A stretch of DNA of 13,629 nt, from NCBI GenBank assembly GCA_958352855.1, contig CATWQE010000068.1:1-13629 (forward strand), given 5' to 3'. Below are positions 1 to 7,507 of this stretch, in pieces. Each line of letters starts with the position of its first letter. Position 1 is the first letter of the stretch. This stretch comes from an uncultured Bacillota bacterium (GTDB lineage: Bacteria; Bacillota; Clostridia; Lachnospirales; Lachnospiraceae). The position numbers were made by a program, and so were the translations under genes. The notes beneath the pieces are model-generated. The model was not told the DNA's origin. It did no database searches and saw only the letters and a list, made by a program, of their open reading frames with translations.

Positions 1-886
1 CCTCCTTTGAAATCATACGCAGATAGAACAATCCTATAACAAACAGGCAACAGAACAGTATCATTGCAGTCGCTGAACCCATGGAAAATTCATATTGCTT
101 AAAGGAAAGTGTATAAGAATAGGTGCCTAACACATCTGTTGCATTCAGAGGACCTCCGCTAGTCATAACAAACATCAAATCAAATGCCTTAAACGTATAA
201 ATAAATCCCAACATTAATACAGACATAATTGCTGGTTTCATAAGTGGTAAAGTAATATAAATAAAGCGTTTCAATGGAGTTGCTCCATCCACTTCTGCGC
301 TTTCATAAATTTCTGTTGAAATTCCTGTAAGCCCGGAGGTAAGCAGTAACATATTAAACGGAATTCCTACCCAGCAGTTGACCGCAATTACTGCTGCCAT
401 AGCTGTTCCCCCATTTAAAAGCCATTCTACTGGCGCATTAACAAGTCCTATTTTCATTAACAAATCATTAATAACACCGCTTGATACATCAAACATATTT
501 TTTCCTAATAAAGCAGTAACAGACATTGGCATCATATATCCTACTAAAATCATGCCCCTGATTGGACCTGAAAAGGTAAACTTTTTTGAAAAAAACAGGG
601 CGAAAATAAATCCAATGGTAAATTGAAAAACAAGACAGCATATTGTAAATACAAACGTATTTTTCAGTACCATCAAAAATGTTGGATTCTGAAACAAATC
701 AATGTAATTTTGAAATCCTACAAATACAGACTCTCCAGATGCAAAAGTTTTTACATTTACATTTTTAAAACTTAAAATAATATTGTAAATCAGAGGATAT
801 CCTAAAATAACTAACATATAAATAAAGCCTGGTAAAATAAAAGTATATCCTTCTCTTTTCTTTTTAGCGGCCATTGACAATTTCAC
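1..886 (-). CDS. Sugar ABC transporter permease, MalF/UgpA type (C-terminus cut by window edge)
   Basis: Membrane permease subunit of a binding-protein-dependent carbohydrate importer. I translated 295 codons without a stop down to base 1. The N-terminus is basic (MAAKKKREG), then hydrophobic segments lie near residues 14-40, 74-100, 112-130, 162-184, 220-241 and 274-292. The EAA loop that docks on the ATPase is at about 193-218, with the core SAEVDGA and the downstream ITLP. The last helix appears complete, so only a few C-terminal residues should be missing. I chose the GTG at 886 because AGAAGGG lies 10 nt upstream; the in-frame ATG at 874 would have a 22-nt spacing. It lies 66 nt behind the binding-protein gene, so the two are probably one operon. 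A MalG-type partner permease is expected just beyond the left edge. The substrate cannot be read from the sequence. Confidence 0.93.
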   Translation of the reverse strand, partial: MKLSMAAKKKREGYTFILPGFIYMLVILGYPLIYNIILSFKNVNVKTFASGESVFVGFQNYIDLFQNPTFLMVLKNTFVFTICCLVFQFTIGFIFALFFSKKFTFSGPIRGMILVGYMMPMSVTALLGKNMFDVSSGVINDLLMKIGLVNAPVEWLLNGGTAMAAVIAVNCWVGIPFNMLLLTSGLTGISTEIYESAEVDGATPLKRFIYITLPLMKPAIMSVLMLGFIYTFKAFDLMFVMTSGGPLNATDVLGTYSYTLSFKQYEFSMGSATAMILFCCLFVIGLFYLRMISKE

Positions 887-914
887 AAGCTCACATCCCT
901 TCTATTTTTGCTGA

Positions 915-943
915 TAAAAGGCTGCCGCATATTCTGGCAGCCT
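915..943 (-). terminator. Intercistronic stem-loop after the binding-protein gene
   Basis: On the minus strand AGGCTGCC pairs perfectly with GGCAGCCT around a 9-nt loop, followed by TTTTAT. The T-run is short, so partial termination or 3'-end protection of the upstream message is more likely than full termination. Such hairpins are common between a highly expressed binding-protein gene and its permeases. Confidence 0.7.
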
Positions 944-952
944 AGTACCTTT

Positions 953-2332
953 TTATTGTTCTACAATTGGTGTTTCCTCAAGAATCGGATCAATTACCTT
1001 CGCGGCCTCTGCCAGAGCTTCGGCAGGGTCTTTTTCTCCTAAGATTGCAGCCTGTTCAGCTTTATAAATTGCTTCTGAAATTGTAGGCCAGGATTCGTGA
1101 GGTCCTCTGGCTACTGCAAATTCCATAGAATCATTGAACACTTTATATCTCTCGTCTGCTGTCCAGAAATCTTTTAAATCTACAGCATCTCCACGAACAG
1201 GAAGTTTACCTGCAATCTCACACCAATCTGCATTATTCTGAGCTGACATCATAGATTTCAAAAACTCTGCACATTCCTCTACATATTCACTTCCAGCGCA
1301 TACACCAAAGTTTTCGCCTCCAATACAAGTTGCCTGATTTTCACCATTGGAAGGCATTGGAACATATGCATATTCAAAAGTAACTTTATCCTTATCCTGT
1401 CCATCTAAAGTTGCAATTTGCCAGGTTCCTGATTCCAACATGGCAGCTTTACCCGCCAGAAAAGCATTATAGGCGTCTCCTTGTCCCCAGTTTACAACTT
1501 CTTTACTCATATAACCATTCTTCACTAAATCACTTAAAAATGTAAGAGCCTCCACATTTTCCTTTGAATCAATATCTTTTACATCTCCGCCAGCTCCATA
1601 CATCCATGGAACATACTGGAATGTACCCTCTTCATTTGAAATAGAACACATTGCAAATCCGTAAACACCGTTTGCTGCATCTGTAGTTGCTTCACATACC
1701 TGTTCAAATTCTTCCCAGGTTGTTGGTGGGTTCTCAATTCCTGCTGCTCTTAAAATATCCATATTGCAAGCTATTGCCAGACAATTGGAATTATTTGGCA
1801 GCCCATGAAGTTTCCCTTCTGCATCTTTGCAGCTAGCCAGTGGCCCTGGATAAAACTGCCCTAAATCTTCCCAGTCATCTACATATTCAGAAATATCCTC
1901 AAACACACCAAGTGAAATATAAGACGCCATGTCTGGAGAATCTACCATACCAATATCTGGGAGTTCGCCAGACACTGCTCCGATTGTATACTGCTTCATC
2001 AGTTCATCTCTGGCTACATAAGTAGGTACAATATAAATATCACTTTGAGATTCATTATATTGTTTTATCATCTTATTTAACGCATTTGCCTCATGCTCAA
2101 AATAGTGCCACAGAGTAACTTCAGCGCCTCCGTTTGGTTCTCCTATATCTGCTGCACTGGCTTCTGTACTACTTTCTGTTTCTGAAGAAGCAGTGTTGCC
2201 AGAACTTTCTGTTTTACTTTCCCCTGTAGACTTTTCCTTAGAATCTCCCGATCCACCACAACCAGATAACAATGCGGCTGTCACAGCACCTGTTAAGAAA
2301 AGCGCTGTAAGTTTTTGAAAACGTTTCTTCAT
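953..2332 (-). CDS. Extracellular sugar-binding lipoprotein of an ABC importer (family 1 solute-binding protein)
   Basis: 459 residues. It captures a carbohydrate outside the cell and delivers it to the permease encoded next. The N-terminus is a lipoprotein signal: KKR, a hydrophobic stretch, then the lipobox LLSGC with Cys25 as the lipidated residue. A Ser/Thr/Glu-rich flexible linker follows to about residue 65. The mature domain begins with VTLWHYFEHEAN and carries family features such as GELPDIGMVDSPDMASY, the hinge-region LHGLPNNSNCLAI and TTWEEFEQVCEAT. The length is typical for the family. The start is secure: AAAGGAGG lies 8 nt upstream of the ATG. The gene has its own promoter and follows a terminated kinase/regulator pair, the usual setting of YesMN-controlled sugar transporters. 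The substrate is unknown. Confidence 0.95.
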   Translation of the reverse strand: MKKRFQKLTALFLTGAVTAALLSGCGGSGDSKEKSTGESKTESSGNTASSETESSTEASAADIGEPNGGAEVTLWHYFEHEANALNKMIKQYNESQSDIYIVPTYVARDELMKQYTIGAVSGELPDIGMVDSPDMASYISLGVFEDISEYVDDWEDLGQFYPGPLASCKDAEGKLHGLPNNSNCLAIACNMDILRAAGIENPPTTWEEFEQVCEATTDAANGVYGFAMCSISNEEGTFQYVPWMYGAGGDVKDIDSKENVEALTFLSDLVKNGYMSKEVVNWGQGDAYNAFLAGKAAMLESGTWQIATLDGQDKDKVTFEYAYVPMPSNGENQATCIGGENFGVCAGSEYVEECAEFLKSMMSAQNNADWCEIAGKLPVRGDAVDLKDFWTADERYKVFNDSMEFAVARGPHESWPTISEAIYKAEQAAILGEKDPAEALAEAAKVIDPILEETPIVEQ

Positions 2333-2375
2333 TATTACTTCCTCCTTTAATCCTGCACATTTTTTTGATGTTTTT

Positions 2376-2404
2376 ATTATATCTTTTATATATTTTGCAC
2401 GAAA
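2376..2404 (-). promoter_or_regulatory. Probable activator-dependent promoter of the ABC transporter unit
   Basis: The minus strand has a perfect TATAAT at 2376-2381. The position 17 nt upstream (2399-2404) reads TTTCGT, which is far from TTGACA. A good -10 with no usable -35, placed directly downstream of direct repeats, fits a promoter that needs an activator. The predicted leader before the ribosome binding site is only about 20-25 nt. Confidence 0.6.
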
Positions 2405-2410
2405 CCTTCG

Positions 2411-2473
2411 TTTTTAAGATTTGGAGTAAAATATTGGAGTAATTTTTTAAGAAAAGAGTAAATTTTTAAGATT
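2411..2473 (-). repeat. Direct-repeat cluster upstream of the binding-protein promoter, candidate response-regulator operator
   Basis: In plus-strand letters, GAGTAATTTTTTAAG (2437-2451) and GAGTAAATTTTTAAG (2456-2470) match at 14 of 15 positions with a 19-nt period. TTGGAGTAA occurs at 2421-2429 and 2434-2442. TTTTTAAGATT occurs at 2411-2421 and 2463-2473. The cluster ends about 7 nt upstream of the expected -35 region. AraC-family regulators typically bind direct repeats at about this spacing, and the AraC-type response regulator is encoded immediately upstream. The regulator assignment is inference. Confidence 0.6.
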
Positions 2474-2486
2474 ATCGTATTTCTAC

Positions 2487-2531
2487 AAAAAAAGATGTGT
2501 ATTATTCCTAAATGGAATTCTGTACACATCT
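2487..2531 (-). terminator. Rho-independent terminator of the kinase/regulator operon
   Basis: On the minus strand AGATGTGT pairs with ACACATCT, with an inner ATTCC/GGAAT helix, and a run of seven T follows. It begins 11 nt after the response-regulator stop. It separates the regulator genes from the transporter genes. Confidence 0.9.
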
Positions 2532-2541
2532 TCTACCTTTC

Positions 2542-3285
2542 CTATTTTTTATTTTGTTTTAGATATTCTGCTACACTTAAACCGGCAATTTCACGAAAAA
2601 CCTTATTAAAATATTTGGGATCTGAAAATCCTACGCTATAAGGAATTTCTTCTTTTCTTACACTATCTGATAAAAGCAGATGTTTCGCTATTTCGATTCG
2701 ATAGTTTTTCACAAATTTTGAGAAGGGTTCTCCTATGTCCTTATTAAACAGATAACACAAATATTCCTGGGAAACACCCAGATTCTCTGCCAACTCTTTT
2801 TGGCTGATTTTAGACGCATATCCATTTTCTATAAAATCAAGACATTTTCTTACAAGTGGGTGGACATCTGGATATTGCTCTTTTAATATACTATAAGCTC
2901 CTGTTTTCTCCTGATGTTTCCCATTACTTTCCAGTCGCTTCAACAGTTCCTGGACTTCATCATAGGTAATCGGCTTCACAAGATAATCCGCTACTCCAAG
3001 ACTAATTGCCTGTCTGGCCACTTCAAATTCTTCATACGCACTTACTATAACATACTTTGTGTTAATATTTATGGCCTGTGCTGATTTTATTAACGATATT
3101 CCATCCATATAAGGCATTTTTAGGTCAGTAAATACTACATCCGGCTTCATAATCTGCATCATTTCTAAAGCTTGTTTTCCATCTGCAACTTCTGCTACCA
3201 CCTCATATTTATCTGAAATAGACGTGATTAAACTTTTCAACCCTCTTCTAGCCCGCTGCTCATCTTCTGCAATTAAAATTCTCAT
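2542..3285 (-). CDS. YesN-like response regulator with AraC-type DNA-binding domain
   Basis: 247 residues. The cytoplasmic transcription factor is expected to be phosphorylated by the kinase encoded just upstream. The receiver domain spans about 1-118, with acidic residues at EDE (7-9), the phospho-acceptor Asp54 in VFTDLKMP, Ser82 and Lys104 (VKP). A short linker leads to a two-helix-turn-helix AraC domain at about 145-245. This contains SQKELAENLGVSQEYLCYLF and the C-terminal signature PYSVGFSDPKYFNKVFRE. The shape matches YesN-type regulators, which are compact here, with little sequence between the domains. The start follows a GGAGAG site, and the gap to the kinase stop is 10 nt, so the pair is co-transcribed. 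The likely target is the sugar transporter promoter just downstream, which is inference from position and repeats. Confidence 0.95.
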   Translation of the reverse strand: MRILIAEDEQRARRGLKSLITSISDKYEVVAEVADGKQALEMMQIMKPDVVFTDLKMPYMDGISLIKSAQAININTKYVIVSAYEEFEVARQAISLGVADYLVKPITYDEVQELLKRLESNGKHQEKTGAYSILKEQYPDVHPLVRKCLDFIENGYASKISQKELAENLGVSQEYLCYLFNKDIGEPFSKFVKNYRIEIAKHLLLSDSVRKEEIPYSVGFSDPKYFNKVFREIAGLSVAEYLKQNKK

Positions 3286-3295
3286 AATCTCTCCT

Positions 3296-5146
3296 CTATT
3301 CCATTCTTATGTCCGTACCAATAGGTGTTGGTAAAATAAACGTAAAACATGTTCCTTTTCCCAGGCTGCTATCCAGAACGACCTGAAATTCTTTTCCATA
3401 ATACATGCGCATTCTAGTAATTACATTAGAAATTCCAATCCCTACTTCCCTTTCTTTCGCTAACATGGGATTTTCTAATATTTCACATATTACAGCTTTT
3501 CTTTCTTCAGTCATTCCACATCCATTATCTTCTATAATGATTTTCAAAAATTCCTTATATCCCTGACCAGTAATACGAATCATTCCACCGCTATCTTTCC
3601 CTTCAAAACCATGGAGTATGGAATTCTCCACAAAGGGTTGCAGCATTAATTTGCGACAGGGCCAGTTATCATAATCTGAATCAAAGTCAATCTGATAATC
3701 AAACGTCTTCTCCATTCTTTCTTTTTGTAAAAAAAGATACTGTTCTATCCAGGAAATTTCCTGAAACATATACACATTTTGATGCTTTTGGTCAAAGGTG
3801 TATCTTAAAATATTTGATAATTTTTTAAGCAAAATAGATACTTTATAATTTCCACTGTCAATGGCTTCATAATTAATCGCGTTCAACGTATTGCATATAA
3901 AATGTGCATTAATCTGGGATTCCAGAGCCTCCCTTTCAGCTCTTTGCTTCATAAGCATAGATTCAATAACCTGTCCATGCTGTTCTTGAACCTCTTCATT
4001 GGCTCTCCAGATTGCCTGCAGCATTTCATTATACGCCTGGCCAAGCTGCCAGATTTCATTTGTTCCCTGTATAACAATTTGTTCTTTTATATCTCCCTTT
4101 TTTACCCTGGAAATAGAATCCCCTATAACACTGACGGGACGCAGAATACGATTTGTAGTCCAGAACAAAATCAATAGAATTACTAAAATTGCCACAAAAT
4201 ATAGAAAAATCATTTTATTATATGCTATATCTACTTTATTCTGAATCATTTTTTCATCTATAACTGCGTGAAGTTTCCATCCATAATCGTTGACTTGTTC
4301 TGTGAGATCTGTTAATTCATTTTTCTGCTTATATTCATCAGAATCTATCCCTATAAATTTTCTTCCTTTTGTATGAAGTAAAATTTTTCCTGACTCATCT
4401 TCTATATACCCCTGAATATATTGCTCCTGATTTTCATTTAATTGTTCTAAAAGCATACTCAAAGGTTGACTATAATAAGATACCATCATCATATACTGAA
4501 TATTTTTATAACTATATCCCTCTCTTAGCGGAAAACAAATATGAATAATCCCTTTACTTTTTATATTCGGGTGAATTCCAGGACTTGTAACCATACTATA
4601 CCTTGGAATAGTGTTTGATATATTTTTTTCTTGTAAATTTTGAAAAACTGCTTGTACACTTTCTCTTTCTTCGGCTCCCCAAATAGGTGTTCCTGTTCCA
4701 ACCATCTCATTTTTATCGTATTGGTATATCACACCCTCTTTATCCGCCAATGCCAGACCAACAATATCATTTGATGTCCTTCCTGCAGTCTGCAAAGAAC
4801 TTCGAATGCGTTTACGACTATTCACATCTCTGCTTCCGTTCAGGAAATCCATGATATCTTCCACCAACTCCTCATCTGTGGATAACAAAGCTCCTACATT
4901 CACATAGTCCTCTAACTGTGTAACAATATTTTTATTTACAGAATTCAGCAGCGCATCTTCTGTTGTATAAGTAGTATCTACCAGATATGTATAATACTGC
5001 CCCTTCATATAAACCATAATAATCACCAACAGCAAAACCACTGACACCAGAATTGCCAGTGCAAAGGAACACCACATATGAGATTTTGCATAATGTACTG
5101 CGCTTTTCACCAAAGACTTCTTCTGTTTTTCCTGTCTATGCTCCAT
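3296..5146 (-). CDS. YesM-like sensor histidine kinase (His_kinase family, two membrane helices)
   Basis: 616 residues. It senses an extracellular signal and phosphorylates the next-encoded regulator. Transmembrane helices lie at about 25-47 and 312-330, framing an extracytoplasmic sensing domain of about 260 residues that probably has a Cache-like fold. A HAMP domain follows at about 331-385. The dimerisation/phosphotransfer segment has His415 in QINAHFICNTLN. The ATPase domain shows LQPFVENSILHGF (Asn508), the G1 box IIEDNGCGM and the G2 box GIGISNV. The histidine box departs from the usual QINPHFLYNTLN at three positions. The ATG lies 1 nt after the amidase stop and is preceded by GGGGGA. 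This pairing with a YesN-type regulator and a sugar transporter is a common Firmicute arrangement. The ligand cannot be read from sequence. Confidence 0.95.
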   Translation of the reverse strand: MEHRQEKQKKSLVKSAVHYAKSHMWCSFALAILVSVVLLLVIIMVYMKGQYYTYLVDTTYTTEDALLNSVNKNIVTQLEDYVNVGALLSTDEELVEDIMDFLNGSRDVNSRKRIRSSLQTAGRTSNDIVGLALADKEGVIYQYDKNEMVGTGTPIWGAEERESVQAVFQNLQEKNISNTIPRYSMVTSPGIHPNIKSKGIIHICFPLREGYSYKNIQYMMMVSYYSQPLSMLLEQLNENQEQYIQGYIEDESGKILLHTKGRKFIGIDSDEYKQKNELTDLTEQVNDYGWKLHAVIDEKMIQNKVDIAYNKMIFLYFVAILVILLILFWTTNRILRPVSVIGDSISRVKKGDIKEQIVIQGTNEIWQLGQAYNEMLQAIWRANEEVQEQHGQVIESMLMKQRAEREALESQINAHFICNTLNAINYEAIDSGNYKVSILLKKLSNILRYTFDQKHQNVYMFQEISWIEQYLFLQKERMEKTFDYQIDFDSDYDNWPCRKLMLQPFVENSILHGFEGKDSGGMIRITGQGYKEFLKIIIEDNGCGMTEERKAVICEILENPMLAKEREVGIGISNVITRMRMYYGKEFQVVLDSSLGKGTCFTFILPTPIGTDIRME

Positions 5147-5147
5147 C

Positions 5148-5888
5148 TCATTCCCCCTTAGAAGCCTTCACTTCCTCATCTACTTTCTGAATCTGTACTT
5201 TCACATCTGCCTTAAACTGTTCCCATGCATCCGGGTTCTCCACATAATACTTGGGACAAATCTTTCCTGTCACATCATAGTGCCGGATAACGTCCTCTTC
5301 TGTAAGATTAAAACGCCAGCAAAGCCATCCTGTAAGACGCACCAGAGAAATATAGGTTGCCTCTGTAAATTTCCCTGTTTCGTCCAGGTGGCAGCATTCA
5401 ATGGACAAGGTATCCTCATTTCTGGAGTTGGACGCATAGGCAATTTCCGTACTTGGCACACATTGGACAATTTCTCCGTCATACCCCACTACAAAGTGGC
5501 TGCTTACTTTTGTTTCGTGGCTGTCTTTCAGCCCCTGGAAATAGTCCCGGTTGTTCTTCGCTGTAGTCCCCGGATTGGCTGTATAATGAATCACAATCCC
5601 TTTGATTTCCTCCAGAGGCGTCCCCGGTCTGGAATATTCGTTCACATCCAAAAGGTCTACCTCAAAAGGCGGCGCGCCTACAAAAGAATCGTTTCTCTCT
5701 TTTAACAGACGTTTTTCTTCCAGGCTTTCTTTGATTTTATTTACCACAAAAAAGCCTGCCAGAACAGTAAGCACAGCCAGAATAAACATCATTACATTAC
5801 GCCTTCTTCTTCGTCTGCGCAGCTTTCGCCTGCGCTCTTTTCTTGTTTCAAAGTCAGAGTCTTCCTCATATCTGTCTCTTTTTCTCAT
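5148..5888 (-). CDS. Membrane-anchored N-acetylmuramoyl-L-alanine amidase (Amidase_2/PGRP type)
   Basis: 246 residues from the chosen start. Predicted to cleave the amide bond between N-acetylmuramic acid and L-alanine in peptidoglycan. It has a very basic cytoplasmic tail (Arg-rich 14-30), one membrane helix at about 32-50, a short charged linker and an external catalytic domain at about 75-232. The zinc ligands expected for the T7 lysozyme/PGRP family are visible: His101 in IVIHYTANPG, His203 in RHYDVTGKICP and Cys211 in the same motif. SSHFVVGYDGEIVQCVP is also typical. An in-frame GTG at 5975 extends the frame by 29 codons, but it lies inside the guaB terminator. The ATG at 5888 has AAAGGA upstream and begins with a normal basic N-terminus, so I use it. 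The gene stops 1 nt before the sensor kinase start, which suggests co-transcription. The exact peptidoglycan substrate is inferred from the family. Confidence 0.9.
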   Translation of the reverse strand: MRKRDRYEEDSDFETRKERRRKLRRRRRRRNVMMFILAVLTVLAGFFVVNKIKESLEEKRLLKERNDSFVGAPPFEVDLLDVNEYSRPGTPLEEIKGIVIHYTANPGTTAKNNRDYFQGLKDSHETKVSSHFVVGYDGEIVQCVPSTEIAYASNSRNEDTLSIECCHLDETGKFTEATYISLVRLTGWLCWRFNLTEEDVIRHYDVTGKICPKYYVENPDAWEQFKADVKVQIQKVDEEVKASKGE

Positions 5889-5932
5889 CTTTTGTCCTTT
5901 CTGTGATAAACCGGAAAATATTTCCTGTAAAA

Positions 5933-5977
5933 CAAAAAAACAGGGTGCCGCAATGATTTCTGTTTCATGCGACACCC
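5933..5977 (-). terminator. Rho-independent terminator of guaB
   Basis: On the minus strand GGGTGTCGCA pairs with TGCGGCACCC (one G-T pair), with further pairing TGA/TCA toward the loop. The sequence then continues TG and seven T. It starts 11 nt after the guaB stop and separates guaB from the amidase operon. Confidence 0.93.
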
Positions 5978-5988
5978 CACATCCTTAC

Positions 5989-7443
5989 CTATTCGTCAAT
6001 ACTGTAGTTTGGAGCTTCCTTCGTGATATGAATATCATGAGGATGGGATTCTTTCAAAGATGCGGCAGAAATTTTTACAAATCTGCCTGTTTCTTTTAAT
6101 GTTTCAATATCTTTGGCACCGCAGTAACCCATACCAGAACGAAGACCTCCGATTAACTGGAATACAGTATCCTCCACATGACCCTTGTATGCCACGCGGC
6201 CTTCTACTCCTTCCGGAACCAGTTTCTTGGCATCCTGCTGGAAATAGCGATCCTTGCTTCCATTTTCCATGGCTGAAATGGAACCCATACCTCTGTAAAC
6301 CTTATATTTTCTTCCCTGGTATAATTCAAATTCTCCCGGGCTTTCGTCACATCCGGCGAAAATACTTCCCATCATACAAACGTTAGCGCCTGCAGCGATT
6401 GCTTTTGTCATGTCTCCTGAGTATTTAATACCGCCATCAGCGATAATTGGAATACCATATTCTTTCGCTGCTTCATAGCAATCCATAACAGCAGTAATCT
6501 GTGGAACACCAATACCGGCAACCACACGTGTAGTACAGATAGAACCAGGACCAATACCAACTTTTACTGCGTCTACTCCGGCTTCAATCAGCGCTTTTGT
6601 TGCTTCTGCAGTCGCTACATTTCCTGCGATTAACTGTAAATCCGGATATTTTGCCTTAATCTCTCTTACTGCCTTGAGGATATTTGCAGAATGTCCATGT
6701 GCAGAGTCCACAACAATAACGTCTACACTGGCATTTACCAGGGCGTCAACTCTTGCCATAACATTTGCGGTAATACCAACAGCCGCGCCACAGAGAAGTC
6801 TTCCCTGTGCATCCTTCGCAGACAGAGGATATTTAATCTGTTTCTCAATATCCTTAATGGTAATTAAACCTTTTAAATTAAATTCATCATCTACAATAGG
6901 CAATTTCTCTTTTCTGGAGTTTGCCAGCATTTTCTTTGCTTCCTCTAAGGTAACTCCTTCTTTGGCTGTTACCAGATTCTCAGAGGTCATACATTCTTTG
7001 ATTTTCTTAGAAAAATCCTCCTCAAACTTCAGGTCACGATTGGTAATAATACCTACCAGCTTTTTCCCCTCTGTAATCGGAACTCCTGAAATGCGGAACT
7101 TTGCCATAAGATCATTGGCATCTGCCAGTGTATGTTCCGGTGATAAGTAAAATGGGTCTGTGATAACTCCGTTTTCTGAACGTTTTACTTTGTCTACTTC
7201 TTCTGCCTGTTCTTCTATGGTCATGTTTTTGTGGATGATACCAATACCACCCTGTCTCGCCATAGCAATAGCCATACGGTGTTCTGTAACCGTATCCATA
7301 CCAGCGCTCATCATAGGAATGTTTAATTTCACTTTTTTTGTCAGCCAGGTTGAAAGTTCAACCTGATTCGGTATTACTTCTGAATAAGCCGGAACTAACA
7401 GCACGTCATCAAAAGTAATGCCTTCACCAATAATCTTACCCAT
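5989..7443 (-). CDS. guaB: Inosine-5'-monophosphate dehydrogenase
   Basis: 484 residues. It oxidises IMP to XMP with NAD+, the first committed step of GMP synthesis, in the cytoplasm. The protein opens with GITFDDVLLVPAYSEV, typical of bacterial IMPDH. Two CBS domains are inserted at about 93-205. The catalytic loop is GPGSICTTRVVAG with the nucleophile Cys303. Also present are the IMP-binding IADGGI and MMGSIFAG segments, YRGMGSISAM and the mobile flap with the catalytic Arg-Tyr pair (about EGRVAYKG). An in-frame ATG at 7488 adds 15 codons, but it overlaps the promoter. The ATG at 7443 has AGGGAG upstream and gives the normal length. It has its own promoter and terminator, so it is probably monocistronic. 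I see no purine riboswitch, as the leader is only about 30 nt. Confidence 0.98.
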   Translation of the reverse strand: MGKIIGEGITFDDVLLVPAYSEVIPNQVELSTWLTKKVKLNIPMMSAGMDTVTEHRMAIAMARQGGIGIIHKNMTIEEQAEEVDKVKRSENGVITDPFYLSPEHTLADANDLMAKFRISGVPITEGKKLVGIITNRDLKFEEDFSKKIKECMTSENLVTAKEGVTLEEAKKMLANSRKEKLPIVDDEFNLKGLITIKDIEKQIKYPLSAKDAQGRLLCGAAVGITANVMARVDALVNASVDVIVVDSAHGHSANILKAVREIKAKYPDLQLIAGNVATAEATKALIEAGVDAVKVGIGPGSICTTRVVAGIGVPQITAVMDCYEAAKEYGIPIIADGGIKYSGDMTKAIAAGANVCMMGSIFAGCDESPGEFELYQGRKYKVYRGMGSISAMENGSKDRYFQQDAKKLVPEGVEGRVAYKGHVEDTVFQLIGGLRSGMGYCGAKDIETLKETGRFVKISAASLKESHPHDIHITKEAPNYSIDE

Positions 7444-7478
7444 TGTAGTTCTCCCTTCGCTTTTGTTTATAGTATAGT

Positions 7479-7507
7479 AATATATCAAATTACCTTAGTC
7501 CTGTCAA
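7479..7507 (-). promoter_or_regulatory. Sigma-A promoter of guaB
   Basis: On the minus strand a perfect TTGACA (7502-7507) is followed by a 17-nt spacer and TATATT (7479-7484). The TGA inside the -35 box is the stop codon of the upstream membrane protein gene. The start of transcription is expected near 7472. Confidence 0.85.

Noticed and set aside
5270..5482. 70-codon minus-strand frame inside the amidase, and the 65-codon one at 11437-11634 inside the PepSY gene
   Set aside because: They are alternate-frame readings of clear genes with no start signals of their own.
5903..5931. Possible amidase promoter TTTACA-17-TATCAC with the palindrome GGAAAATATTTCC (5913-5925) in its spacer
   Set aside because: The boxes are tolerable, but transcription would start near 5896, inside or after the ribosome binding site. 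I cannot support it, and the amidase operon promoter remains unidentified.
5889..5975. N-terminal extension of the amidase from a GTG at 5975
   Set aside because: The GTG and the next codons lie inside the guaB terminator hairpin and encode no signal or domain. The ATG at 5888 has a clear ribosome binding site and a typical basic N-terminus.
7444..7488. N-terminal extension of guaB from an ATG at 7488
   Set aside because: It overlaps the guaB -10 box and has no ribosome binding site. The ATG at 7443 gives the standard IMPDH N-terminus and length.
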